From: Aurantiochytrium sp. KH105
Taxonomy: Eukaryota > Sar > Bigyra > Thraustochytrida > Thraustochytriidae
Length of the DNA stretch: 64,000 bases
Reading direction: 5' to 3'
Assembly: GCA_003116975.1 (NCBI GenBank)
Contig: BGKB01000145.1
Location: 1-64,000 of the forward strand
The notes beneath the pieces were generated by a model that worked only from the letters and a program-made list of their open reading frames with translations, did not search any database and was not told where the DNA came from. Position numbers and translations under genes: made by a program. How positions within the stretch are numbered: position 1 is the first letter of the stretch; the number at the start of each line of letters is the position of its first letter. Shown piece after piece: positions 51,943 to 60,468 of this stretch.

Positions 51943-52531
51943 CGCGTCCAGACGAGCAATTGGGAGCTGCAACGTGCTCGACGAGACGCCGCCCCGGCCA
52001 GCGCAGAATCTCCCGCGTGCGTGGCCGAAGGCGCGCTCGGAGACAGCGCTCGCGGGCTGCGCAGGCAGACGCAAGCAGTCCTGGACGCGCGCAAGCGCGC
52101 CAAAACGAGCCTTCTCCACGTGTGCTAGCTAGCTAGGTACGCTGCAAAAAGGTGGAAAGCGCGTTGAGAGCACACTTGAAAGACAGCGCGGAGGGGGTGT
52201 CGAACCGGAAGAGGTTCGCGAAAGCGGCGCGCGCAAGGCAGGCAGCAGCGGGAGCAAGGCGGCCTCGTTCAAGGAGCAAGAAAGGAGGAGGAGGAGGAGG
52301 AGGAGGAGGAATAAGGAAGGGCGCAAGACGGGAAAGCAAAGTCACCGTCTGTGTGTGTGTGTTGTGAATAAAAGCGATTGGTCGAACAAAAAAAAAAGAC
52401 TAACGAACAAGATTGACCGCCTTCGGGCAAATCGCGCTTGAACTACAACTACAGACTAGCAAAACCCAGCGAATATCCCGCCAGGGCATTCGCGTGCGTG
52501 AAGCAGTCAACAGGTGCAACAAACGAGCACC

Positions 52532-53816
52532 ATGGGCGACAAGGACGGCAAGGCGAAGCTTCAAGCGCTTCGCGAGGAGCTGCAGAGCCTCAAGGAAAAG
52601 GGTCACAATGGCACCATGGAGACGCAGAGCATCTCGCCGCTCCCGAACTCGACTTTTAAGGCTCGCCGCCAGCTGAAGGGCCACTTTGGCAAGGTAAGTA
52701 ACACCGCTATCATGATTCTAAAAAGCAAGAGGGGAGAATAGAGAAAGAACGAGAAAGTGATAGCGAAAGCGAAAGCGAAAGCTCCCGGAACATGATGAGG
52801 TGAACAGAAAGACTAACGAAAGTGCATCGCACACTTACACATACGCATTGTCTTCGTCTTCTTCTTCTTCTTTTTCTTCTTTGTACTTTGCTGTTGTCTG
52901 TCTGTGAATCTCTTTTATCGTACAAACCTAGGTTTACGCAATGCACTGGGCTGGCAAGTCGAGCGCCGAGGAACTCGTCAGTGCCTCGCAGGACGGAAAG
53001 CTCATCGTGTGGAACGCACAGACCACCTTCAAGAAGCAGGCTATTCCTCTCCGGTCTTCGTGGGTGATGACCTGCGCATTTGAACAGGACACGAACCAGA
53101 TGGTCGCCTGCGGTGGTCTGGATAACCTGTGCTCGATTTACAAGGTTGATGGCGAGACCACTACGACCTCGCGCGCCACAAAGGAGCTCCAGGCCCACGA
53201 CGGCTACCTCTCGTGCTGCCGCTTCATCGGCAGCCAGAACATTCTCACGTCTTCGGGCGACTCGACGTGCATCTACTGGGACATTGAGCGTGGCGAGCCG
53301 CTTAGCTCGTTCACCGACCACAATGGTGACGTAATGAGTGTGGCCGTCCACCCCACGGACCGTAACCTCTTTGTTTCTGGTTCGTGCGACGCCACATCCA
53401 AGCTCTTTGACATTCGCCAGCAGGGATGCGTCGCCACCTTCAATGGCCACGAGTCCGATATCAATGCTGTCAACTTCTTCCCCAACGGCATGTGCTTTGG
53501 CACGGGCAGCGACGACTCGAGCTGCCGCATGTTCGACCTGCGCTGCTACCAGGAGGTGAACACCTTCATGAGCGATCGCATCCTCTGCGGTATCACCTCG
53601 GTGGCCTTTTCGCAGTCTGGTCGCTTGCTGCTGGCTGGCTACGACGACTACATGACGCACGTCTGGGATGCGCTCAAGCCCAACGCTTCGAGCCCGGCCT
53701 TTTCCACTGACAAGAACCAGGGTCACGAGAACCGTGTTTCTTGCCTTGGCGTGTCGTCTGACGGGGGTGCTCTCTGCACGGGATCCTGGGACACCCTCCT
53801 CAAGGTCTACGCCTAA
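52532..53816 (+). CDS. Heterotrimeric G-protein beta subunit (two exons)
   Basis: Two exons, 52532-52693 and 52932-53816, encode 348 residues. Exon 1 gives the N-terminal helix and ends in [10 protein letters not shown]; exon 2 resumes [10 protein letters not shown], restoring the G-beta run around LKGHxxKVYAMHW. The joined protein has the [14 protein letters not shown] blade and [13 protein letters not shown], and ends [11 protein letters not shown]. These are hallmark G-beta sequences rather than other WD40 proteins. The length is close to the usual 340. It forms the beta-gamma dimer that anchors and signals with G-alpha at the membrane. The intron begins GTAAGT, ends in CTAG and has a long pyrimidine tract. 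This is one of only two clear introns in the window. Confidence 0.95.
52694..52931 (+). other. Intron in the G-beta gene
   Basis: 238 bp, donor GTAAGT, acceptor AG at 52930-52931 after a CTT/TTC-rich pyrimidine tract. Removal gives the exact G-beta junction GK then VYAMHW. Confidence 0.93.
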
Positions 53817-54368
53817 GTGCCGCCGCTGTCGCAGCCCTTGTCGACGCCGTCTTCGTCTTTTTCGGCGCCCAACCAAGTGTACCCGGGCAGAACAACCTTC
53901 TTGCCACTTTGCGCGCGGCCAAATATGCACGCACGCAGCTTTGTGCGCGTAATCGCGCCCCGACCTTTCGACGAGAGCTCATAACTAATCAAACAAAGAA
54001 CTTTTGCTTACGTACGAATCAATCCAAATCGATGTACAAGGCTCTTGCTGTCCAGTCCAGCTTTGGCTTACCTGATCAAATCGCTCAGCGGTCGGTCGAC
54101 GTCCGTCAGTATTTGTAAATGCAAACAAGCAGCCTGAAGATGTGTCGAATGTCAGAGAAAAACACCAAATAATGTTATAAAACAACTCTTCGTATGCGAA
54201 TTTGCAGTGCAACCTCAAATATTTCCTTTCTGTAGGCCGATCACGGGCGATTTGCTTGTTGTGTCTTTTTTTGGAAGATAAAAAACAATGGCGAGCCATG
54301 CCGTAGAGACCGCATAGCACTTTCCAATCTCAACGATGAAAAGAAAAAAAAAACAAGTGCTTATACCA
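53817..54368. other. Convergent 3' intergenic region
   Basis: About 550 bp between the tails of the G-beta and SelW-like genes, more AT-rich than the coding flanks. No gene is seen. Confidence 0.5.
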
Positions 54369-55096
54369 TTATGACTCCTTTTCGTGGAGCTCCTCGAGGG
54401 CAACGTCGATCGCAGCAAAAATGGCCTTTTGGCGCGCAGGCTGGTTGTGCACGAAACCTTGTCGTTTTGTTCGCATTGAGTGCGCGAGATAATCGTTCAC
54501 GGTCACCTCAAAATTACCCGTAACGTCTGCATCTCGCCTGGAAATAATGCGTACCTTGCGCGGGTACTTTTCTGTCAAGAGCTTTTCCGTCGCTTCGTAC
54601 TGCACGAGAGGAACGAAGTAAGATAAAAGTGTAGAGGCGAAAGGAGTATGCGTTAGTTGTCATCGCCCCAAGCTTGCTCTGTTGCTCGCATACGCGCAAA
54701 CAAGCTTCCTGTTCTACTTCTTCTCATTGTTTCCCTCTCTTTTATCTAGTTTTCTCCTTTTTTTTTTTTTTGAACTGCTGTGACGAGACAGAAACGTACC
54801 GCGTCCTGGAATCCACAACCTCCGCACCACTGGATGGTGACGTCGACAGCCTCTTCATTGGCATCAACTTCATGCACGATACGCTCTTCAAAGGGACCTT
54901 TGCCGAACCTGCGGATTTGCTGGACGAGCAAAGCGAGACTCACCAGGAACAAAAAGCCAACCTGCAGGATGACCTTGGCCCAATCTCCCGCTGACTGCTT
55001 GTTGAGCTGGTCGCCAAGGATTGACACGTTGTACGACAGCAGCAAGTCCGCGACGGTGTCAATGACCTTATCCCTCGCGAAGGCCACGTGCTCCAT
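54369..55096 (-). CDS. SelW/Rdx-family thioredoxin-like protein with N-terminal membrane helix (two exons)
   Basis: Exon 1 is 55096-54800 and exon 2 is 54599-54369, together 175 residues. The C-terminal 90 residues match the Rdx family (SelW, Rdx12): VTIQWCGGCGFQDA joins YEATEKLLTEKYP across the intron, then ADVTGNFEVTVNDYLAHS and GFVHNQPARQKAIFAAIDVA, the GxFEVxVN and HSK-like landmarks of SelW. The redox site is CGGC, with Cys at the position where selenoproteins have Sec. Unlike classical SelW (about 90 residues), about 85 residues come first, with a membrane helix (VILQVGFLFLVSLALLV) and a basic patch. This suggests a membrane-tethered redox protein. SelT differs because its helices lie inside the fold. 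The start is the only ATG that leaves a sensible N-terminus. Confidence 0.85.
54600..54799 (-). other. Intron in the SelW-like gene
   Basis: 200 bp on the minus strand with donor GTACGT and acceptor GTGCAG after a pyrimidine-rich stretch. Splicing joins GFQDA to YEATEK in frame and restores the Rdx helix after the CGGC site. Confidence 0.88.
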
Positions 55097-55623
55097 GGTG
55101 CTCGTCAAAAGAAGCGGGCGTCTCTGCGAGGAGAAATGTGTGCGTATGTATGTGCGCGCGCGCAAGGCTGAGGTCTCGTGCAGCGTTGGTCTGCTCCGCG
55201 CGCGCCCGAGGCGAGTCGCTCGCTCTTTACACAGAGGAAAGAAGAATAGGCTAGCGGCGACTTCGGCCCAGCATCACAATACCGTACTTCGCAACCCAAG
55301 ATTTGGTACGATAGTGTGCAACGGCTACAAACACAGACGCGGTGTGCTCTGCAGTGCTATACTTTTTGTTTTGTCCTTTTCTTGGACGGCAGCAAGGGGT
55401 GAAAACTGTCGGCGACGCGCCGCAGCAATCCGGGAGCGGTCAGACCCTTGTCGTCGCGCGAAGTCTGCTTCAACGGGCGTCGCTTCGCTCTCGGCTCTGC
55501 TTTCTACCAACGCTGCGTCTCGGGAGAGCTCGTGGCGACGCGTTGCTTTGCGCCGCTTTGTGTCGCTTTGCGTGGCCTTGCACTTTGTCCCTCGAACGCA
55601 TAGAGAGGGACAAATAAGGCCCG
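55097..55623. promoter_or_regulatory. Divergent intergenic region between SelW-like and AIDA genes
   Basis: 527 bp between head-to-head genes, so both promoters must lie here. No specific element is recognised. Confidence 0.5.
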
Positions 55624-56541
55624 ATGGCTGCCATGGTTGACAGCGAGAACGTCGCGGCTTCTCAGGACATGGACCCGCGCAAGCTGCACGAGAAATGGAC
55701 CAAGGCTCTGGTCAAGAGTGTCAAGGCCGACGTTTGGGGCCAGGTGATTGAGGCCGTCGATGAGTATACGGCACTCTCGAATGACATTGTCGCGCAGGCT
55801 GCACGCTTGCAGATGACTGAAAACGACAATGTTCTTCTTCATCGCGTGGTGTGCGCACTCAAGGCCCGATGCGACTGTGCAACGGCCACTGACGGCGCGA
55901 CCACAACGCCGACGGCGGACGACATGAAAAAAATTGTGCCTGCGTTTGAGGAGCTCTTTGCTGGTGAAAAGACAGAATATGCTCCTTTTCCCCTAGCCCT
56001 TGAGCAGCTGGAAAAGTATATCGCGGAATCCTTTTGGCTGGACGAAACTTCGCGAAAGCTGCAAGAGTCTGTCAAGCCGGGCGGTGTGCTTGTTCCGGCA
56101 TCTGAGATTTCCTCAACGGGCTCGCACGTCTCGCTCGAGCTCATCGACGTTGGCATCAAGGATGCCGAAAGCTTTCATAATCCTTTTATCCGTGTCACGG
56201 TCATGGACCGAAAAGGGCATCTTCTCGAGCACAAACAGGAGACACCAGTCGCTGATCGTCAGCATCGCTATCAAATCGACATCAATACTATCGTGCATAT
56301 CCAGACATCTGTGGAAGAGCTCCGTGAGAAAGACGCGGCGATATTTCTAGAGCTTGTTCACTACAAGCCTCTCAAGCACAAGCACTCCACGAAAGCCTGG
56401 TCCGTATTGGAAATGGACGAGCTCACTTCGGACCTCAAGGTCCTGGAGATTTATAAGAAGCCTGTACAGCCATCTCGCAAGAAGTTCAAGCTCCTGACGA
56501 CCAAGAAGCTTTTTCTGCAAGTGCGCGTCCACGTCAAATGA
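55624..56541 (+). CDS. AIDA: Axin interactor, dorsalization-associated (AIDA) homologue
   Basis: This is a 305-residue protein, matching the usual AIDA length. The N-terminal helical domain (about 20-110) has KLHEKWTKALVKSVKADVWG, then EAVDEYTALS. The C-terminal AIDA-type C2 domain (about 150-305) shows VSLELIDVGIKDAESFHNPF, RVTVMDRKG, TPVADR, AAIFLELVHYKPLKHKHSTK, EMDELTSD and the final LLTTKKLFLQVRVH, which follow animal AIDA almost segment by segment. In vertebrates AIDA binds Axin and also acts in ER-associated degradation of lipid-synthesis enzymes through its membrane-binding C2. In a protist the latter or another membrane role is more plausible. The start is the first ATG, with MDPRKL soon after. 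Confidence 0.93.
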   Translation: MAAMVDSENVAASQDMDPRKLHEKWTKALVKSVKADVWGQVIEAVDEYTALSNDIVAQAARLQMTENDNVLLHRVVCALKARCDCATATDGATTTPTADDMKKIVPAFEELFAGEKTEYAPFPLALEQLEKYIAESFWLDETSRKLQESVKPGGVLVPASEISSTGSHVSLELIDVGIKDAESFHNPFIRVTVMDRKGHLLEHKQETPVADRQHRYQIDINTIVHIQTSVEELREKDAAIFLELVHYKPLKHKHSTKAWSVLEMDELTSDLKVLEIYKKPVQPSRKKFKLLTTKKLFLQVRVHVK

Positions 56542-56737
56542 ATGCGCACTTTGGGGACGTAACGATTCGTGCGCGTCCTTGTCCTTTTCTCTCTTTCTTC
56601 ACACCCAGCTCTTGAAACAATTTTTTTTTCCGGATTTTTGGTATACAATACTTGCACAATGGTTTGTGTAAAAAGGACTCGCGGACGAATGAGCGAAAGA
56701 GAACGAGCGAGAGAGAGAGAGAATAAGTAGAATAAGT

Positions 56738-58024
56738 TTAGAGACACCAGTCGACATCAGCAAAGGTAGTTTCGTCCCAGATCGGATCGGATAATGGTTC
56801 ATTTGTGTGTGAAAAGCCGTTCATGCAATCTTCGACATCGCTGGCATCGTAGTTCAAAAAGGCGTCGACATCTGCGAGCGTCAAGGGCACAGGTGTGACT
56901 GAATCGAGCGGGGCCCATGGATCTGAGCTGTAGAATGACACCGTCTTGTGCTGGTGCTCACACTCGTGCCGCGTTTCGCTGGCAACCTTTAATTTTTTCA
57001 CAGGAGGTGCTTGTTCGCACTGTCTTTTACTCGCCATGGTACTGGCGTGTGTGGAAGCAGCGGGAGTCGAAGCGGCAGGGGGGGGAGGAACGGAGGCAGA
57101 GTCAAAGGCAGAGGCTGGCGTCGCAGCGGCGCGTTTCGTGCCGACTGACTTAATGGTAGCCTTGGGAGCCTTGGAAGCAGATGCCGCTGCGTGGCTCGCA
57201 CAGGGCTTTGGCCGGGTCGGGTTCGCCGACATATTCGGCGAAAGCGTAGGGGCCAGCGGAGCGCTTGGCTGAAGGGCGAACCTTCGACGACGGCGACAGA
57301 ACATGACAAAGGAGGGCGAGCACACGACGCCGACGCACTCGAGGCGTTCGTCATTCAAGTGGCGAAATGCATAGACTTTGAAGTGATGTGCAGTGTCGCA
57401 CGAGTGTTTGCTGGCGGTCCAGCCGTAGTGCCAGGCCTTGGGGTTTTGGTTGACCTCGAAGTCGCCACCGCCCTGGCCAACCGCGGGCGTTGCAGCGAGG
57501 AGAGGGAGCTGCATGTTCGTCTTTGTGCGTTCTTTGGCATCGACGTCCTTGGCGTCCACGACATCGCCGACATCCGGGTCAAAGTCGACCTGCTCGCGCA
57601 GGGCCGGCACAAACTGGCCCCAGCACGAGACCTTGACCTCGCCCTCTTGGTCGTCGCCCTCCGCGCCGCTCTTATCCGCGGGCTGGGGCGCGATCTTGAC
57701 GTTGACGCCGACGCTGCGGCCGCAGAAGCCGCGTTGCCTGTGGAAATCGGCGCAGGTCGGGAAGCAGCGCAGGTTCTTGAGCCCCCCGCTCTTGTTGTTG
57801 CGCTGGTAGACGGCCTTGAAGTCTGCGGACTGTGCAAAGGCGAGACTCACGCCGGCCTTGGTCTTGGTCCAGCCGGGCTGCTGCTTGCGCCGCAGCACGG
57901 GCGCCGCCGTGGGCGACCCCGCGGCCGCGGTCACGGGCGTCGGCGCCGCCGCGCAGCCCGAGGGCCGCGGTCTGTTGGCCGCGCCCTCGCAGCCTCGCGC
58001 GCTTTGTGCCTGGAGCGGCGCCAT
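56738..58024 (-). CDS. Unknown protein with Cys-containing core and acidic C-terminus (428 aa)
   Basis: I do not recognise this protein. The start is the first ATG; a GTG lies 18 codons earlier. The likely folded core spans about 50-245. It includes KTKAGVSLAFAQSADFKAVY, CFPTCADFHRQRGFCGRS, KVSCWGQFVP and NPKAWHYGWTASKHSCD with HHFKVYAFRHL, then SPSFVMFCRRRRRF. The basic run could be a nuclear localisation signal and the layout recalls a beta-rich DNA-binding domain, but no named family is claimed. A Pro/Ala/Ser linker follows, then a C-terminal segment with PLTLADVDAFLNYDASDVED, acidic and hydrophobic like a transcription activation region. A transcription regulator is a weak inference. Confidence 0.7.
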   Translation of the reverse strand: MAPLQAQSARGCEGAANRPRPSGCAAAPTPVTAAAGSPTAAPVLRRKQQPGWTKTKAGVSLAFAQSADFKAVYQRNNKSGGLKNLRCFPTCADFHRQRGFCGRSVGVNVKIAPQPADKSGAEGDDQEGEVKVSCWGQFVPALREQVDFDPDVGDVVDAKDVDAKERTKTNMQLPLLAATPAVGQGGGDFEVNQNPKAWHYGWTASKHSCDTAHHFKVYAFRHLNDERLECVGVVCSPSFVMFCRRRRRFALQPSAPLAPTLSPNMSANPTRPKPCASHAAASASKAPKATIKSVGTKRAAATPASAFDSASVPPPPAASTPAASTHASTMASKRQCEQAPPVKKLKVASETRHECEHQHKTVSFYSSDPWAPLDSVTPVPLTLADVDAFLNYDASDVEDCMNGFSHTNEPLSDPIWDETTFADVDWCL

Positions 58025-59261
58025 CGGACTTACAGCAAGCAAGCTCGGGCAGGGCTCGCTCGACCCTTGCGCGCGCACGCACTCACGGCTCGAGCTCGCG
58101 CCGGAGCTCGCCCCGCCTCGCCTCGCCTCGCCTCGCGTTGCTTCGCCAGGCTCGCGCCCTGCTCCGCTCTTCGCCGAGCGCGGGGAGCGAGACGGCGCGG
58201 TTCGCGGGCTGGCTGGCTGGGATGGGCGGCGTCTGTCGCGTGGCTGGGGTCGGGTCGGTCCTCCTCTCGCGCGCGTCCCAGCTTCGCGTCCTCGCTCGAG
58301 CGCTCAAGCCCAGAGCTCGCTGCGCGGCGCCACCGAAGACAAGCCTCGCGCGGCCGCGGCCCAGACGCGACGCGACGCTGCGCTGCGCTACGCGACGCTA
58401 CACTACGCTCGCCGTCGGTTGCGGGTTTGCGGGCGCAGGCGAGGTTTTGCGCAAAAGGGGTCTGCCGCTGCCTGCACCTTTACGCAGTATCTACGCGTCT
58501 ATCCATCCTCTTACCACCCACCTAGGGGCGCAGCTACGAGTGCGTACGGCGCTGCTCGATTTCTGGTGCCGTGGCTGGAAGACGCGCGGCCCCTGGAAGC
58601 GCGCGACGTAGGTAGTAGCCGAGCGGCGGCTGGCTGGCGGCGGCAGGTATGCGCATCCGTCCTCCCCGGCGGCGCCCTGGCCGAGGCCAGCCGGCCGCGG
58701 GGGCGGACTTCGGCCGCGGCGTGCAGGGGAATGAGCCATGCACGACAGTCTGCCTGCCGGCCTGCCTGCTGCCCGCCCGCCTGCCCGAGCCGCAGACGCC
58801 CGCCTCGCGCCCGCTCGCGCGGCGCGAAGGCAGGCGCGCCCCGGAGGTGCACGGCGCGGCGCAGCGCGGCGCAGCGCGCGCGCGGGTGGCCGGTGGCGAT
58901 CGCGACGGCTGCCGCGAGCGTGTGGCGGGAAGAGTGCGCCGCGAGCCCCAAAACGCGGGAGGCGGGGTGTGCGCCTGGGAACGCGGCCGCGAAGAGCGGA
59001 CAATGGCGCGGGAACGCGGCGCACACCCCCGCTGCGAGCCGCCTGCGAGCCGCGAATCCGAGGCGGCCATCGGACATGACGTGACGGGGCAGGACATGAC
59101 ATGACATGACATGACACGACACGACACATTCGCCTGCCAGGACGCGCTGCCTCGGCCTCGCGCGCTGCGCTCCTGGCGCCCTCCTCGCCCCCCTCGCTCC
59201 GACGTCGCCGCGCCGGCCGCGGCCGCGACGGTCTGCGCAGCGCGAGCGGAGAAGGAGACTG
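58025..59261. promoter_or_regulatory. GC-rich divergent intergenic region with ACATG array
   Basis: About 1.2 kb between head-to-head genes. Overlapping long frames in five or six frames are expected at this GC content and are not called. An ACATG/ACACG pentanucleotide array lies at about 59092-59127. Confidence 0.55.
59092..59127. repeat. (ACATG)n to (ACACG)n pentanucleotide array
   Basis: About seven units, with ACATG passing into ACACG. Confidence 0.9.
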
Positions 59262-59599
59262 ATGGCGGCCGCGGGCAGCGGCAACGGCGGCATGCACGTG
59301 CTCGTGCTCGGCGAGGCGCGCCATCTGGCGGAAAACTGGGCGCGCGAGGCCGTGGCGCGGCTGCTGGCGCCGCGGCGGGGCGAGCCCGCGGGCCCCGGCG
59401 CGGCGCGCGTGAGCGTGGTGGCGCGCGTGCGGCCGGCCCCCGCGCGGGAGCGGGAGCGGCGGGCGCTGGAGCTGCAGCTGGCCAAGCTCGCGCATGACGC
59501 GGCCGGGCGGCTGCGCGTGGAGCTCGCAGACGACGACGAGCGGACAGAGCGGGCGGTCCAGGAGGCGGCAGAAGAGCGGACAATCTGCGTCGCGGTGGG

Positions 59600-59631
<32 letters not shown>

Positions 59632-60284
59632 ATGGCGGCCTGGGCCCGCTGCTGCGGCTGCCGTTCGCGCCGGGAAGAAGGCTCGTGCTCGTGCTGGCCG
59701 GCGCCGCGGCGCGCAGGGCGCAGTCCGTCACCGCGGCGCTGGAGGCGCTGCGGACGAGCCGCGGCCTGGACTTCGCGGTGGTGCGCGCGGCCGCCGTCGT
59801 GAACGGGGCCGAGACGACGCGGCTCGGCGTCGCGGCGAGCGCTGCCACGTGGCCGCCGTCGCGCGTCGCGCCGCAGCGCTGCGTCACGCACGCGGACCTC
59901 GCGCGCGTGGTCGTCGCGTGCTGCAGGAGGGACGGCGCCCGCAGCGGCGCCGCCCGCGAAGATACCATGCACCGCCTCTGCCGCACCCCGCGAGTGCACC
60001 TGGACGTGTACTCGTATGGCATCTCGCCCGAGACGGCCCAGACCGTAAAGTATGATCCAAGAATGTCCCGCATGCGCGAGACCTACGGCGCTGTGCTCCT
60101 CAAGGCGCCCTTCTCGCGCTGGGGAGGCCTCAAGGCCGCGGAAGCTCGTACCAGCGCCGCGAGCTTCGCGCGGCGGGACCAGCGCCAGCCGTCTCACGCC
60201 CTCGTGCGCCCTCTTGGCAATCTCATGCCGCTGGACCTCAAGCAGGAGAACCACCGTGAGAATCTTCTCGGCAAAATACAGTAG
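59262..60284 (+). CDS. Putative atypical short-chain dehydrogenase-like protein
   Basis: A 340-residue protein, very GC-rich at the 5' end. A starting beta strand (MHVLVLGEARHLAENWAREA) and later LDFAVVRAAAVVNGAETTRL and CVTHADLARVVVACC follow the order seen in atypical SDR/NmrA-like Rossmann proteins, where a VRPG-like strand and a SRxDVA helix occur at these places. The normal GxxGxxG cofactor loop is not visible, so cofactor binding is doubtful. A Gly-Asp dipeptide run interrupts the middle. The C-terminal 90 residues (HLDVYSYGISPETAQTVKYD) have a less biased composition and look the most constrained. Its end is 184 bp from the end of the convergent helicase gene. Existence of the gene is more certain than its function. 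Confidence 0.5.
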
Positions 60285-60468
60285 TCAGGTCTCGCTTGGT
60301 CACTAGAGTGACTCGACCAGTGAGCGGCCAGCCAGCCTCTTCAGCCAGCCCTTTCTCAGCCTCTTCAGCCAGGCAGCCAGAGTTTCCTGGTTGCTTTCTT
60401 GAAACACTTTTTCTTTTTCACGGCCAATGAGGCGGCTCCAACTACTACTACTACTACTACTACCGTTG

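Larger units (their letters stand above)
50178..52531. other. Repeat-rich GC-rich region upstream of the G-beta gene
   Basis: About 2.35 kb without a supportable gene. It holds a CAACA array (about 50578-50645), GAAT/GAAC tetranucleotides (50731-50774), AGAGC-like units (about 51600-51655), a GGCAA array (51908-51942) and a GGA run (about 52286-52313). An AATAAA at 52367 followed by an A10 tract at 52388 is noted but not interpreted. Long frames on both strands are Arg/Ala/Ser-rich shadows. Confidence 0.6.

Noticed and set aside
52367..52397. AATAAA followed by an A10 tract, resembling a retroposed cDNA end
   Set aside because: No upstream coding similarity and no target-site duplication could be seen. 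It is probably a chance A-rich stretch in the G-beta 5' flank.
54815..54826. Selenocysteine in the SelW-like protein
   Set aside because: The active-site codons are TGC and TGT (CGGC) with no in-frame TGA, so it is a Cys form. No SECIS element was looked for further.
57191..59084. Long plus-strand open frames (up to 444 and 422 codons) opposite and beside the 428-residue unknown gene
   Set aside because: They overlap one another and the minus-strand gene, are extremely Arg/Ala/Pro-rich and cross repeats. Such frames are expected at this GC content.
58491..60254. Minus-strand open frames of 587, 520 and 349 codons
   Set aside because: They mirror the GC-rich 59262-60284 gene and its promoter. 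Three overlapping frames of similar biased composition show they are shadows.
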